Assembly (NCBI GenBank): GCA_023630585.1
Contig: CM042544.1
Span: 9,073,256-9,137,255 of the forward strand
Reading direction: 5' to 3'
Source: Cranoglanis bouderius
Lineage: Eukaryota; Chordata; Actinopteri; Siluriformes; Cranoglanididae
Length of the DNA: 64,000 nucleotides
The stretch's first letter is position 1; each line of letters opens with the position of its first letter. Positions 1 to 64,000 of the stretch are shown one piece after another. A model generated the notes under the pieces. That model was not told the origin of the DNA. It searched no databases and saw only the letters and a program-made list of their open reading frames with translations. The translations under genes and the position numbers were made by a program.

Positions 1-396
1 TTCCGAATGTGGCTGTGGGGATTTTCCCATACAGTCACAAGAGAATTAGTGAGGTCAGGCACTGATTTTGGGCAAGAAGGTCTGGCATGTAGTCAGCTTT
101 CCAATTCACCCCAAAGGTGTTCAGTAGGGTTGAGCTCAGGGCTCTGTGCTGGCCACATGAGTTCTTCCACACCAACCTTGGCACACATTGTCTTTATGGA
201 CCTCACTTTGTGCAAAGGGGCATTGTTATGCTGGTTAAACAGGTTTGGGCTAGGCCCCATAGTTCCAGTGAAGGGAAACCTTAATGCTACAGCATACAAA
301 TACCTTCTAAACAATTAGTTGCATCAAAAATTGTGGTTTGGAATCAGCAAAACCACACAGCAAAAAGAAAGGGGTGAATGCTTTCTGGAGGCACTG
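1..396 (-). mobile_element. Tc1-like transposon remnant, 3' end
   Basis: The minus strand of 93-314 reads as the C-terminus of a Tc1 transposase, with the motif WPAQSPELNPTEHLW, which carries the last acidic residue of the DDE triad. The element runs off the left edge of the window. Its right end lies near 373-396, where the sequence reads as a Tc1-type terminal repeat (rc starts cagtgcctccagaaagc) followed by TA at 397-398. Residues before the motif are degraded, so it is not functional. Confidence 0.75.
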
Positions 397-635
397 TACA
401 TTGATCATTGGAATTAACATCTGATTTTAAGAATAAGTGTTATCTACAATAAGATTAGAGTTGTGTGTAGACATTTAATAATGATGTATATAAAATATAA
501 TTATTCAAATTAAGGACTTTAAGGTAATTGTAATTAGAGATCAGTTTAATTAGCAAAGCAGTTAAACATGAAAAATACTTTCACTAATGTATTGAAAAGT
601 ACTTTGAGAGCTTTCTGTTTCTGGTTATTTCTCAG
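397..635 (+). other. Intron sequence upstream of first visible dynein exon
   Basis: AT-rich sequence with no coding signal that I can read. It ends in a pyrimidine-rich tract and ctcag at 631-635, the acceptor of the first visible dynein exon. Confidence 0.6.
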
Positions 636-55059
<54,424 letters not shown>

Positions 55060-55842
55060 GTATGCAATTTTTTTTAAAAATCATTGAACATGAGAGAGGA
55101 ATTGTATTAAAAGACACCTCATGTGAAAAGTGGAAAAAGACACATATATCCAGTAGAGCTGCAATGATTAGTTGACATAATCAAATCAATTGATTATTAA
55201 AATCATTATATTACATACCAACCATTCTTAACCTGGGGGTCACGAGTAACATGGCATAGAAAAAAACTGTTCCATTCGCATCGACCTATCTCTGTGAGGC
55301 TGTTTTTCCAGTGCTGGTGTACCCAAAGAACAAGTATAGAGCCAGACTCATAGTTGAAGATAGTTTGCATCTTTTCCTGATGGGCTTCACAGTTGCAAAC
55401 CACAAAATTGAAATGTGGAAGTCAACGGACAACATATCCACGCATATCCATAGTCTTGATTCTTAAACAGAAATTTTATTATTAATTTTATATAATAAAT
55501 TTTTTTTTTGTAAAATGAACAACCCTTTGAAGCAAAAACATGCCTTTTTCTGTGTACTAGATGTGCTTACTTTTAGGGGTTTGCTTGCACAGTGTAATCA
55601 GCTGTAAATATACAACACAAAAATAAAATACCTATGTACATTTGCCGGTAAGACAAACCAACCAGTGAAAGTCAATGCAATTACAGTATAAGGCTGTCCA
55701 GGAATTTCATTGATAAATGTTGACTCCTCACTGAATGTAAACTTAAAGTAAAACTGTAAAGTAAAGCTGTGAAAGTTAAACAGTAAAACTGACTTGTAAA
55801 CTCAATAAGGTGTAGCTAACTTCTCAATGCTAATCATAGCTG
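55060..55842. other. Intron sequence, nothing recognised
   Basis: AT-rich. 55213-55260 (accattcttaacctgggggtc) could be a hAT-type end, but no partner is seen. Confidence 0.4.
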
Positions 55843-55917
55843 TGTCTGTCTTCATTTCAGGCTGAAAAGCAACAAAATATGATTATTTTAAGGGGGGGAA
55901 TTCTTTTCTACACCCAC
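55843..55917. repeat. Orphan TIR of the old Tc1 family
   Basis: tctgtcttcatttcaggctg through gattattttaagggggggaattc to acacccactgta matches the outer right TIR at about 6620-6698. No transposase alongside. Confidence 0.8.
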
Positions 55918-56938
55918 TGTAACTCATAGATCCTATCGGTTATCTGTATTAGTAGCCATATTATCAGTTATAAAGCAAAACCCTGCTGTTTATTTTTTAC
56001 TGAAGAAATTAAGCAACATCATAATGCATAATGCAAATACTTTGTGTATTACATTTTATTTTCTTCCACTGCTATGATTGCTATCTTAAACAGAATCACA
56101 CAGTGAAATACAATACAGTGACACTGGTTGTTTTTAAAGGTATATTACATTCACTTATGACACAAATTCAGCAGTTAATTATTAAAAACCAATCCCTTGC
56201 TGATTCTTTTTCCATTAACAAGATCAGGCAACATAAGAGCAATGCAATGATGGTTTTGTTTTTCAGTGTGACATGCCACAATTGAAAAGCAATACTGTTT
56301 GTGCATTACATTTCACATTATTTCAATGGTATAACTTTTGCTTCTTAGTTATCAACTGGTGTACAGGAATGTACAGGGAGTATATTTTATATTCATATTA
56401 CATTATAGTCATATTTGATAGTTTGACTCTAAAACAAACAACAATTTAACAATTTAACAATTTAATTAATTATTTTGTCATTTTTAAAAGTAATCACTAA
56501 AATATACATTCAGTGAATAGTGATATATATTAACACTAGACAAGTTATATTGGCTAGCACTTTATTTCACCTTAAAAATGACATTAACATGATCAACTAG
56601 AGGTGATCTGGATGGTAGTTTAGCCTACCTTGGACAATGTAATGACAAGGTTGTGGGTTACTAATTTAGAAATGAGATTACACATAGAATTGTATGTAAC
56701 ATAGCCACTATGATACCCTTTAGTACATCACAAACTGAACAAAATTACCAAAAACTGCAATGATTGCACATAGTGCCCTGACTGGGGCTTTGAGAATTTA
56801 TATTAAATTCACCAACATAATATAGGTAGTTATATTTCATAGTTATGTAGCCTTGTATCCACCAGATGGTGGACACACAGTGAAATGTTGTGGTCAGGAA
56901 CATACAGTATCTAGTGCTTTATATGTGATATTTTTTCG
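55918..56938. other. Intron sequence, nothing recognised
   Basis: AT-rich; no frame with family resemblance and no clear repeat ends. Confidence 0.45.
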
Positions 56939-56939
56939 T

Positions 56940-57078
56940 GAGTGGAGTTCATTGATTGCTTTTAACTTACCGCTCTTGTCAGTGCTCAAATCTGTACTGA
57001 TGGGAGCGGTAGGTTAAAATAGTATCCCTGTATCTGTGCTCACCCAGAAATGAAAAGCAATCAATGAGCTCCACTTGT
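56940..57078. repeat. Interrupted inverted repeat
   Basis: The outer arms gtggagttcattgattgctt and aagcaatcaatgagctccac pair with one mismatch. Inner arms taacttaccgctc and gagcggtaggtta also pair. Could fold into a long stem; possibly a small MITE. Confidence 0.75.
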
Positions 57079-57480
57079 TACTGCTGCCTCTTTATTGCGA
57101 ACCAGCTAAAAGGCTTTAAAATGGTGCCGTGGCTCCGTCTCCTCCAGAAGTTGGAGGTCGTCTTGAATTGTGAGGTGGATTCCAAGAGAAACCGTGGTGC
57201 TTTGCAGTGGGCCTGCGCATCATGTGATGTACGCTTGAACACAGTGCAACTCCAAATCCACCTAATTGATCATATACACTCACACATTTTTCCATACACA
57301 GATTTATCCAGGTGTTTATTGGTCAGGCTGAAATTTTTTTTTTCTATTCCATTTATATTATATTATATTATTATATTATATTTAAAAGTGTATTTTTCTG
57401 ACAAGGTGTGACAAGGCCTATTTAATTTGTCTTTTTTTTAATCACCTGTATACACTGTCACATTTTCAAATTCTGTTATT
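57079..57480. other. Sequence between inverted repeat and gypsy 2
   Basis: A plus-strand open frame (57064-57411) has no family resemblance and reads into AT-repeat; I do not call it a gene. A (TTATA)n-like run lies at about 57352-57385. Confidence 0.45.
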
Positions 57481-58380
57481 GCTGGGGCAAGAGCTAAAAG
57501 AGATGTTCATGTTGAGGATATAGGTGCCTGTTCTGTGCACCATTCAGTCATCTTTGACACTAGAAAGCCACAATGTTCCACAACACCTAGGCAAGTTTTG
57601 AATAGGAGAGAATCTATTGACATTACTAGAGAATTAGGCACAATGATTGAAGAGCTGGGAAGACACATTGGTGACACAGTTACTGCCATTATTTTGCCTT
57701 CTGAATGGTTTAAAGGATGTGTCGGATAACTTGTAGATAGCTCTGTTGCTGATAGGCCTGATCGAGACACATCATCTTAGTTATCTAGAGTGAATCATTT
57801 TCAGCGTTGATGTCAAGGAGCCAGCAATGTTTAGATGGGATAGGTCAGAGACATGTGATATTCAGGAGTGAACTGATGCTAGGGAGTTATAATTCAGGAA
57901 AAGTCTCAGACACACTGAATCTCAGACACACTGATCACTCAGACCAGATTACGACTTGGCCTAGAGGCTGAGCTAAAGATGTAGTAAAAATAGCCTTATC
58001 CAGTGACCCATCACTAGATCCAGTTCAACAGCCAACACTAATATATGGCATCCTGAGACAGCACTTTAGTGAGATGTAATACTCCAACATACCATCAGCT
58101 GATTTTTATACCACAGTGCTGAACCACAGTAAGTCCCCCATAGATTATTGGGTCTGACTCAGTAAAGCTGCAGATATAACTGTTGAGTGCCTGAAACAAA
58201 AGCAAGGGAGAAACATGGAAAATATTTGTAGGGAGGCATTCAGTATGTTTATTTGTAACAGATCAAAGGCCCCTATTCCTGGCAAGCCCACGTACACAGC
58301 CAAGCAAACCCACATAGCAATGCATGGCGATAGTAACATCACACTGAACTTGGTCTGTAAGTCCTGTAAAACAATGGTCA
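57480..58380 (+). pseudogene. gypsy 2 gag-like region
   Basis: Broken frames with ITRELGTMIEELGRHIGDTV (about 57615-57680) and LKQKQGRNMENICREAFSMF (about 58190-58250). Placement before protease and RT suggests gag; no zinc knuckle is clear here. Confidence 0.5.
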
Positions 58381-59247
58381 ATGCAGCCTCTGCAATCACG
58401 GCTTACAGCTTTGACCAATGACTCCAGTCTTGACCGAATGACTGGTATGCTGTCCAAAGTGCTGGATATTCTGAACAAGAAAGAATATTCCCCATCTAGT
58501 CAGTCTCATGATACAGGCAGTGCTGATACCCCTAACAAGAGTTGTGGCTACTGTGTCTGTAAAGATAAGCTCCATATAACATTTGCACACGGCAGAGCTG
58601 AGCGTTTGTGTTTTGGGTATCATGCTCACGGTTGTACAAGGCAACACAGTGTTCCAGCCACTACAAGACAACATCTGTCAACTCCCATGCCTGATAGATA
58701 CTCGGAAAACAAAAAGCCTACATTCAGTGAGGCAATGTGTAGGCCCAAACATGCAGTAAATACCCTATATGAAGCCTCTGATATTGAGTCAGTCTATTCA
58801 GCCTTGTGTGAAATCTCCCCAAATTTACCTAGGGTGGTGGTACAAAATACACAGTGTGTCAATATCTCTGACAGTCCCTTTTATACACCTGTGATCATCA
58901 ATGAGCAACACATGATGAATGCTATGTTTGATGCAGGCTCCATGGCCTGCACCATAAGTATTAGGGTTGCAGAGATGCTCATTACAGTCATTGAAGGTGA
59001 CATGGAGGATAACTTCAACATAGTGCTCACTGGCTGTGTCTTTACAAAGAGCATGTGCAATATGATATTAAACATATATGGATGTAATGTTTTAGTGCCC
59101 ACCCTAATTGTCCTAGGCCAAGTAGATGAGCTGATTCTAGGAACGAATGTGATGAAGTATATTGTGCACAGACAGGAAAATAACAGATATTGGGAAGTAA
59201 TATCAGAGGGGCTGCACAGTCTGATTATGACTTTGCCTTGCCCTTAG
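58381..59247 (+). pseudogene. gypsy 2 gag end and aspartic protease
   Basis: A 288-codon open frame. The first part is Ser/Thr-rich with Cys and His residues (CGYCVCKDKLHITFAHGRAE) that may be a decayed zinc knuckle. From about residue 165 a retroviral-type protease: MNAMFDAGSMACTISIRVAE with DAGS in place of D(T/S)G(A/S), then VLGQVDELILGTNVMKYIV, the usual (I/L)LG(x)(N/D) close. The changed active-site loop and lost pol frame argue against activity. The starting Met is arbitrary. Confidence 0.75.
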
Positions 59248-60390
59248 TCCTGTGTTGGAAGAAAAAGGGGTGAGCGCCATGTCTGTACAGATTTTAGATG
59301 ACTACATGCCAGAACAATGAAGGATGCTGTTGGAGGTTTGCAGCATTGGGTGGAAACACATATTTCAGTACTATGGATCCGACCTCAGGATATTTTGCAA
59401 TTCCATTGCATGAGGAAGATAAAAAGTACACAGCTTTCACCATCCCAGTTGGTCTTTATAAGTACAATAGACTTCATCAGGGCCTGTGCAACTAGCAACC
59501 TGCTAGCTTTATGAGGATGATGACAAATATATTTGGAGACTAAAATTTTCTCGCTACTTGTTTACCTCATGATCTCATGATATTTGCCCCAATGTGAAGA
59601 AGAGGCATTCAATAGACTTGAGCTGGTTTTCCAGAAATTAAGGGCCCATAATCTGAAATGCTCACCAAAAAGTGCCATTTCCTCCAATGTTCTGTGCAGT
59701 TCCTTGGGCATGTCATTAGTGAGAAGCATGTGTCAACTGACTCTGCAAAAATAGAGGCTATAGTTCTACTGACCTCATGTGACCAGATGGTGACATATCA
59801 TAGTTAGCATTACATCTAATGCCCTCATGTGCCCAGATGGTGACATTCCTTCAACGAGGAAAGTTCAATTATTCTTGGGGCTGATAATGTAGTTCCTGAG
59901 ATTCATTGAGAACTGTTCAACAATAGCAAAGCCACTGTTTGAGCTCACATCCAGGCAAAAAGCTTGTAGAGGGATCAAACTGAAAGGTGTGACACTGCAA
60001 ATGAAGCTTGCAGACCAGACACTTCTGTGTGAGAAAGCAATGACAGGGCACCCAGATTTTCGCTGCCCATTTACATTGTCTACTGATGCTTCTGGTTATA
60101 GTCTTGAGGCAGTCCTTTCTCGACTTGCCTCTGATGAGCAGAAACCCCATGCAATTTAATTTTACCAGCAAGACACTGAGCAAAGCTCAAAGCTGATACC
60201 CAGCACATCACCTTGAGTTCCTTGCTTTTAAATGGGTTGTTTGCAACAATTTTAGCCAATGGCTCAAAGGTCATTCTTTCATGGTTTGGACCAATAACAA
60301 CACATTAATGCATATCTTGACAAAAAAAAAAGCTGTTTGCAAGCAGAAATTGGTTGCTAAGCTTGCTGCATATGAATTAGACATCAAGTA
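59248..60390 (+). pseudogene. gypsy 2 reverse transcriptase and RNase H
   Basis: FSTMDPTSGYFAIPLHEEDK, then YTAFTIPVGLYKYNRLHQGL (59350-59490) is the RT palm. The YxDD stretch near 59550-59580 is not readable. AHNLKCSPKKCHFLQCSVQF and LGHVISEKHVSTDSAKIEA follow (59640-59760). RNase H starts LSTDASGYSLEAVLSRLAS (about 60078-60135). Stops and shifts throughout. Confidence 0.82.
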
Positions 60391-61893
60391 CAGGTGCATC
60401 ACAATAAATTAGAATGTTGTGGAAGAGTTCATTTATTTCAGTAATTCAACTCAAATTGTGAAACTCGTGTGTTAAATAAATTCAGTGCACACAGACTGAA
60501 GTAGTTTAAGTCTTTGGTTCTTTTAATTGTGATGATTTTAGCTCACATTTAACAAAAACCCACCAATTCACTATCTCAGCAAATTAGAATATGGTGACAT
60601 GCCAATCAGCTAATCAACTCAAAACACCTGCAAAGGTTTCCTGAGCCTTCAAAATGAGCTCTCAGTTTCGTTCACTAGGTAAGCCACAAACATTCATTGC
60701 CAAAGAAGCTGGCTGTTCACAGAGTGCTGTATCCAAGGATGTTAACAGAAAGTTGAGTGGAAGGAAAAAGTGTAGAAGAAAAAGATGCACAACCAACCGA
60801 GAGAACCTCAGCCTTATGAGGATTGTCAAGCAAAATCGATTCAAGAATTTGAGTGAACTTTACAAGGAATGGACTGAGGCTGGGGTCAAGGCATCAAGAG
60901 CCACCACACACAGATGTGTCAAGGAATTTGGCTACAGTTGTCTTATTCCTCTTGTTAAGCCACTGCTGAACCACAGACAATGTCAGAGGCGTCTTACCTG
61001 GGCTAAGGAGAAGAAGAACTGGACTGTTGCCCAGTGGTCCAAAGTCCTCTTTTCAGATGAGAGCAGGTTTTGTATTTCATTTGGAAACCAAGGTCCTAGA
61101 GTTTGGAGGAAGGGTGGAGAAGCTCATAGCCCAAGTTGCTTGAAGTCCAGTGTTAAGTTTCCAGTCTGTGATGATTTTGGGTGCAATGTCATCTGCTGGT
61201 GTTGGTCCATTAGGTTTTTTGAAAACCAAAGTCACTGCACCCGTTTACCAAGAAATTTTGGAGCACTTCATGCTTCCTTCTGCTGACCAGCTTTTTGAAG
61301 ATGCTGATTTCATTTTCCAGCAGGATTTGGCACCTGTCCACACTGTCAAAAGCACCAAAAGTTGGTTAAATGACCATGGTGTTGGTGTGCCTGACTGGCC
61401 AGCAAACTCACCACACCTGAACCCCATAGAGAATCTATGGGGTATTGTCAAGAGGGAAATGAGAAACAAAAGACCAAAAAATGCAGATGAGCTGAAGGCC
61501 ACTGTCAAAGAAACCTGGGATTTCCACCTCAGCAGTGCCACAAACTGATCACCTCCATGCCACGCCGAATTGAGGCAGTAATTAAAGCAAAAGGAGCCCC
61601 TACCAAGTATTGAGTACATGTACAGTAAATGAACATACTTTCGAGAAGGCCAACAATTCACTAAAAATGTTTTTTTTATTGGTCTTATGAAGTATTCTAA
61701 TTTGTTGAGATAGTGAATTGGTGGGTTTTTGTTAAATGTGAGCCAAAATCATCACAATTAAAAGAACCAAAGACTTAAACTACTTCAGTCTGTGTGCATT
61801 GAATTTATTTAATACACGAGTTTCACAATTTGAGTTGAATTACTGAAATAAATGAACTTTTCCATGACATTCTAATTTATTGAGATGCACCTG
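60391..61893 (+). mobile_element. Young Tc1-like transposon, copy D (1503 bp)
   Basis: Ends caggtgcatcacaataaatt and aatttattgagatgcacctg; TA at 60389-60390 and 61894-61895. Same family as copies A-C. Confidence 0.96.
60654..61613 (+). pseudogene. Tc1 transposase, copy D, frameshifted
   Basis: 60654 starts MSSQFRSLGKPQTFIAKEAG (Val to Ser at position 2) and stays open through the HTH and the first catalytic Asp (SDESRF) to about 61160. There ~3-4 bases are lost near 61163 (phrase 'ccacagtctgtg' is 'ccagtctgtg'). The second frame, 61150-61548, holds FQQDLAPVHTVK and [13 protein letters not shown] further deletion near 61519 (ctgggatttccacctcagc) breaks the C-terminus. Confidence 0.9.
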
Positions 61894-62149
61894 TATATAC
61901 CTGGCACCAGAAACACAATGGCTGATTCTGAACAGAAAGCCTTTTTGCAGGGACAGGATCAGCCATCACCTAATACATGAACCTTACTGAGATTTGTTGT
62001 CTGAGTCTGAGGACTTCAAGTCATCCAGTGCAGGTCAGAACATGCAGGCTAATGGTACTGCACACCCTGACTTTTATGGATAATTGTACTGCTCATGAAG
62101 ACCACCAGATTTAAACCCTTCTATCTCTGGTTTGGCCAGGTCCAACATA

Positions 62150-63558
62150 CAGTCCCCTCTGAAACTATTGGAACAGCAAGGCCAATTTGCTATACACCAA
62201 AGATATTTGGGTTGGAGATCAAAGATGGATATGAGACGAGAGTTTAGGATTTCAGCCTTTATTTTCTGGAATTTACATTTGGACATGTTAAACAACATAA
62301 AATATAAAACTGTTTGTATCAGACCACCAATTTTTAGTATATAAAATATAGTAACAGATAAGTCTTAATATTTGCTTGCATATCCCTTGCTTTCAATAAC
62401 TGCATCAAGCCTGCAACTCACTGACATCACCAAATTGTTGGTTTCTTCTTTTTGATGCTTTGAAAGCAATTGAAATTAATTGACTTGGCAGGTCTACAAC
62501 CTTCCACTTTTTCCACCTGATAAAGTCCTTTGTTGAGTTGGCAGTGGGTTTTGGATCATTGTTTTGCTACATGATAAAGTTCCTCCCAATTAATTTGGAT
62601 GCATTTCTCGGTAAATTGGCAGACAAAATGTCCCTGTAAACTTCTGAATTGATTTTGCTGCTACCATCATGAGTTACATCATCAATAAAGAGCCTGTTCT
62701 AGAAGCAGTCATGCAAGCCCAAGCCATGACACTACCTCCTGTTTCATAGATGAGCTTGTATGTTTTGGATCATGAGCAGATCCTTTCTTTCTCCATACTT
62801 TGGCCTTTCCATTCCAATCTGGCTTTCTGATTCTTACTGCTGATGAGTGGTTTGCATCTTGTGGTATGGCATCTATATTGCTCTATATATTGAAAGTCTT
62901 CTTTGAATGGTGGATTGTGATACCTTTACCCCTGTTCAGCAGAGGTTGTTGGCGATGTCACTGACTGTTGTTTTGGGTTTATCTTCACAGCTCTCACAAT
63001 GTTTCTGTCATCAGCTGTTGTTATTTTCCTTGGCTGACCCATTCAGTGTCTGTTGCTCAGTACACCATGGTTTCTTTCATGTTTTTTCAGGACATTCCAA
63101 ATTGTTGTATTGGCTATGCCCAATGTTTGTGCAATGCCTCTGATTTTCCGCTTCAAAATGGCTTGCTTTTCTCCCATAGACAGCTCTCTGATCTGTATGT
63201 TGACTTATTCTTTTTAACAAAAATGCAGTCTTCACAGGTTAAACTGAAGGCTAAAACCAAGAGTTCAAAGCTATTTATTGTTTAAATAATCAATCTAACA
63301 GGACACACCTGGGTAACAAGAAACACCTGTAAGACCAATATTTTTGCTCACCTACAAATTGGGTGGTCTGATAGAACACAGTACATTTTGTATGTAATTT
63401 AACATATCTACATATAAATACCAGGAAATAAAAGCTGAAATTCTAAACTCTCTTCTCATATTCATCTTTTGACCTCAAACCCAAATGTCTTCAGTCTACA
63501 GCAAAAAAAAGAAAAAAGAAAAAAATGGCCTTGCAGTTCCAAAAGTTTCAGAGGACTG
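62150..63558 (-). mobile_element. Tc1-like transposon, decayed (1409 bp)
   Basis: The left end cagtcccctctgaaactatt and the right end (rc) cagtcctctgaaacttttgg are mirrored for about 40 bp; TA at 62148-62149 and 63559-63560. Transposase on the minus strand. Confidence 0.9.
62360..63180 (-). pseudogene. Tc1 transposase of the 62150 element
   Basis: Starts near 63180 (MGEKQAILKRKIRGIAQTLG, an HTH region). The middle carries GSVMAWACMTAS at about 62735-62700 and ends near 62360. Stops, shifts and a lost DPKHTAK motif. Same family as the fragment at 30223-30575. Confidence 0.75.
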
Positions 63559-63560
63559 TA

Positions 63561-64000
63561 TATCATCAATAAAGATTAGTGAGCCAGTTCCAGAAGCAGC
63601 CATGCAAGCCCAAGCCATGACTCTACCTCCACCATGTTTCATAGATAAGCTTGTATGTTTTGGCTCATGAACAGATCCATTCTTTCTCAATACTTTGGCT
63701 TTTCCCTCAATTTGGTAGAGATAATCTGGTGTGACCCCTTTGAGCAGCAATAACTTTAAGTAAATGTTTTTAGGTTCTGGTGATCAATCCTGCACAATAG
63801 GTTGGGGGAATTTTGGCCCATTCCTCCTAACAAAACTGCTTCAACACACTGATGTTGGTGGGCTTCTTTGCATGAACTGCTTTTTTTTAGGTGCTTCCAC
63901 AGCATTTATATTGGGTTAATTTCTATTGGTTCATTTGTTTAATTGGGTTCCCTTTATCTAGTTTTAGGATGTAGAGGAAGATTTGATCACATTTAGGTCA
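63561..64000 (-). pseudogene. Chimeric Tc1 relics at right edge
   Basis: 63750-63561 (minus) reads [20 protein letters not shown] and LIFIDDI, the catalytic middle of the same family as 62150-63558. From about 63735 onward the sequence switches to another Tc1-type family's N-terminal side without readable frame. Runs off the window. Confidence 0.7.

Larger units (their letters stand above)
57480..62110 (+). mobile_element. Second Ty3/gypsy element, decayed, split by Tc1 D
   Basis: Gag-like text from about 57480, protease at about 58850-59190, RT 59290-59760, RNase H about 59990-60390 and on from 61894. No LTRs seen. Many stops. The Tc1 at 60391-61893 sits in RNase H; DIKYIPGTRNTMADS reads through if it is removed with one TA. 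Confidence 0.85.

Noticed and set aside
57064..57411. 115-residue open frame that might be a small gene
   Set aside because: It starts inside an inverted repeat and ends in AT repeat, shows no motif, and does not fit as the next dynein exon.
55060..64000. A further dynein exon (linker start) expected after exon k
   Set aside because: I looked for the LKLAL..EAxxW-type linker sequence with splice sites and found none; the next exon is probably right of the window.

Overview
This window looks like intronic and exonic DNA of a teleost fish, probably an otophysan such as a catfish or relative; that placement rests on repeat composition, not on a sequence match. It is densely packed with Tc1/mariner elements, L2- and Tx1-type LINEs, Ty3/gypsy and ERV-like LTR elements, MITEs and AT/GT microsatellites. 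I see no prokaryotic features, CRISPR arrays, rRNA or tRNA genes.

The only host gene I can support is an axonemal-type dynein heavy chain on the + strand. Eleven exons between 636 and 55059 (1599 bp, 533 codons) join in frame through GT..AG introns. They encode the C-terminal part of the dynein tail (DHC_N1) up to the approach to the linker. The gene enters from the left and continues past the right edge. Its exons sit in clusters separated by very large introns (1027-8290, 8447-31737, 32132-40435, 41583-54471), and those introns are where the mobile elements lie.

Region by region. 1-8.3 kb: Tc1 remnants, a MITE, a TIR element holding a gypsy remnant, a Tc1 element with a younger Tc1 inside it, and another dead Tc1. 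8.4-31.7 kb: a second copy of the young Tc1; a hAT-like element holding an L2 LINE that itself holds a solo LTR; a MITE with an LTR-like insert; a Tx1/L1 LINE interrupted by two different Tc1 elements; and a 5.2-kb TIR-bounded block holding Tc1 debris, a SINE-like repeat and the env-LTR end of an endogenous retrovirus. 32.1-40.4 kb: a decayed gypsy element whose RT region is split by a 1.77-kb LTR-like insertion. 41.6-54.5 kb: a gag-only LTR element on the minus strand with long LTRs and a repeat-rich leader, an L2 LINE, and a related solo LTR. 55-64 kb: unassigned intron, a second decayed gypsy with the fourth young Tc1 in its RNase H region, then two more Tc1 relics.

Nested insertions give a relative history. 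In several cases removing the insert plus one target-site copy restores the reading frame or sequence of the host element. The strongest items for follow-up are the gag-only LTR element (41945-49173), the promoter-like motif cluster with an RFX X-box-like palindrome inside its leader, and the 5.2-kb TIR composite carrying retroviral sequence.
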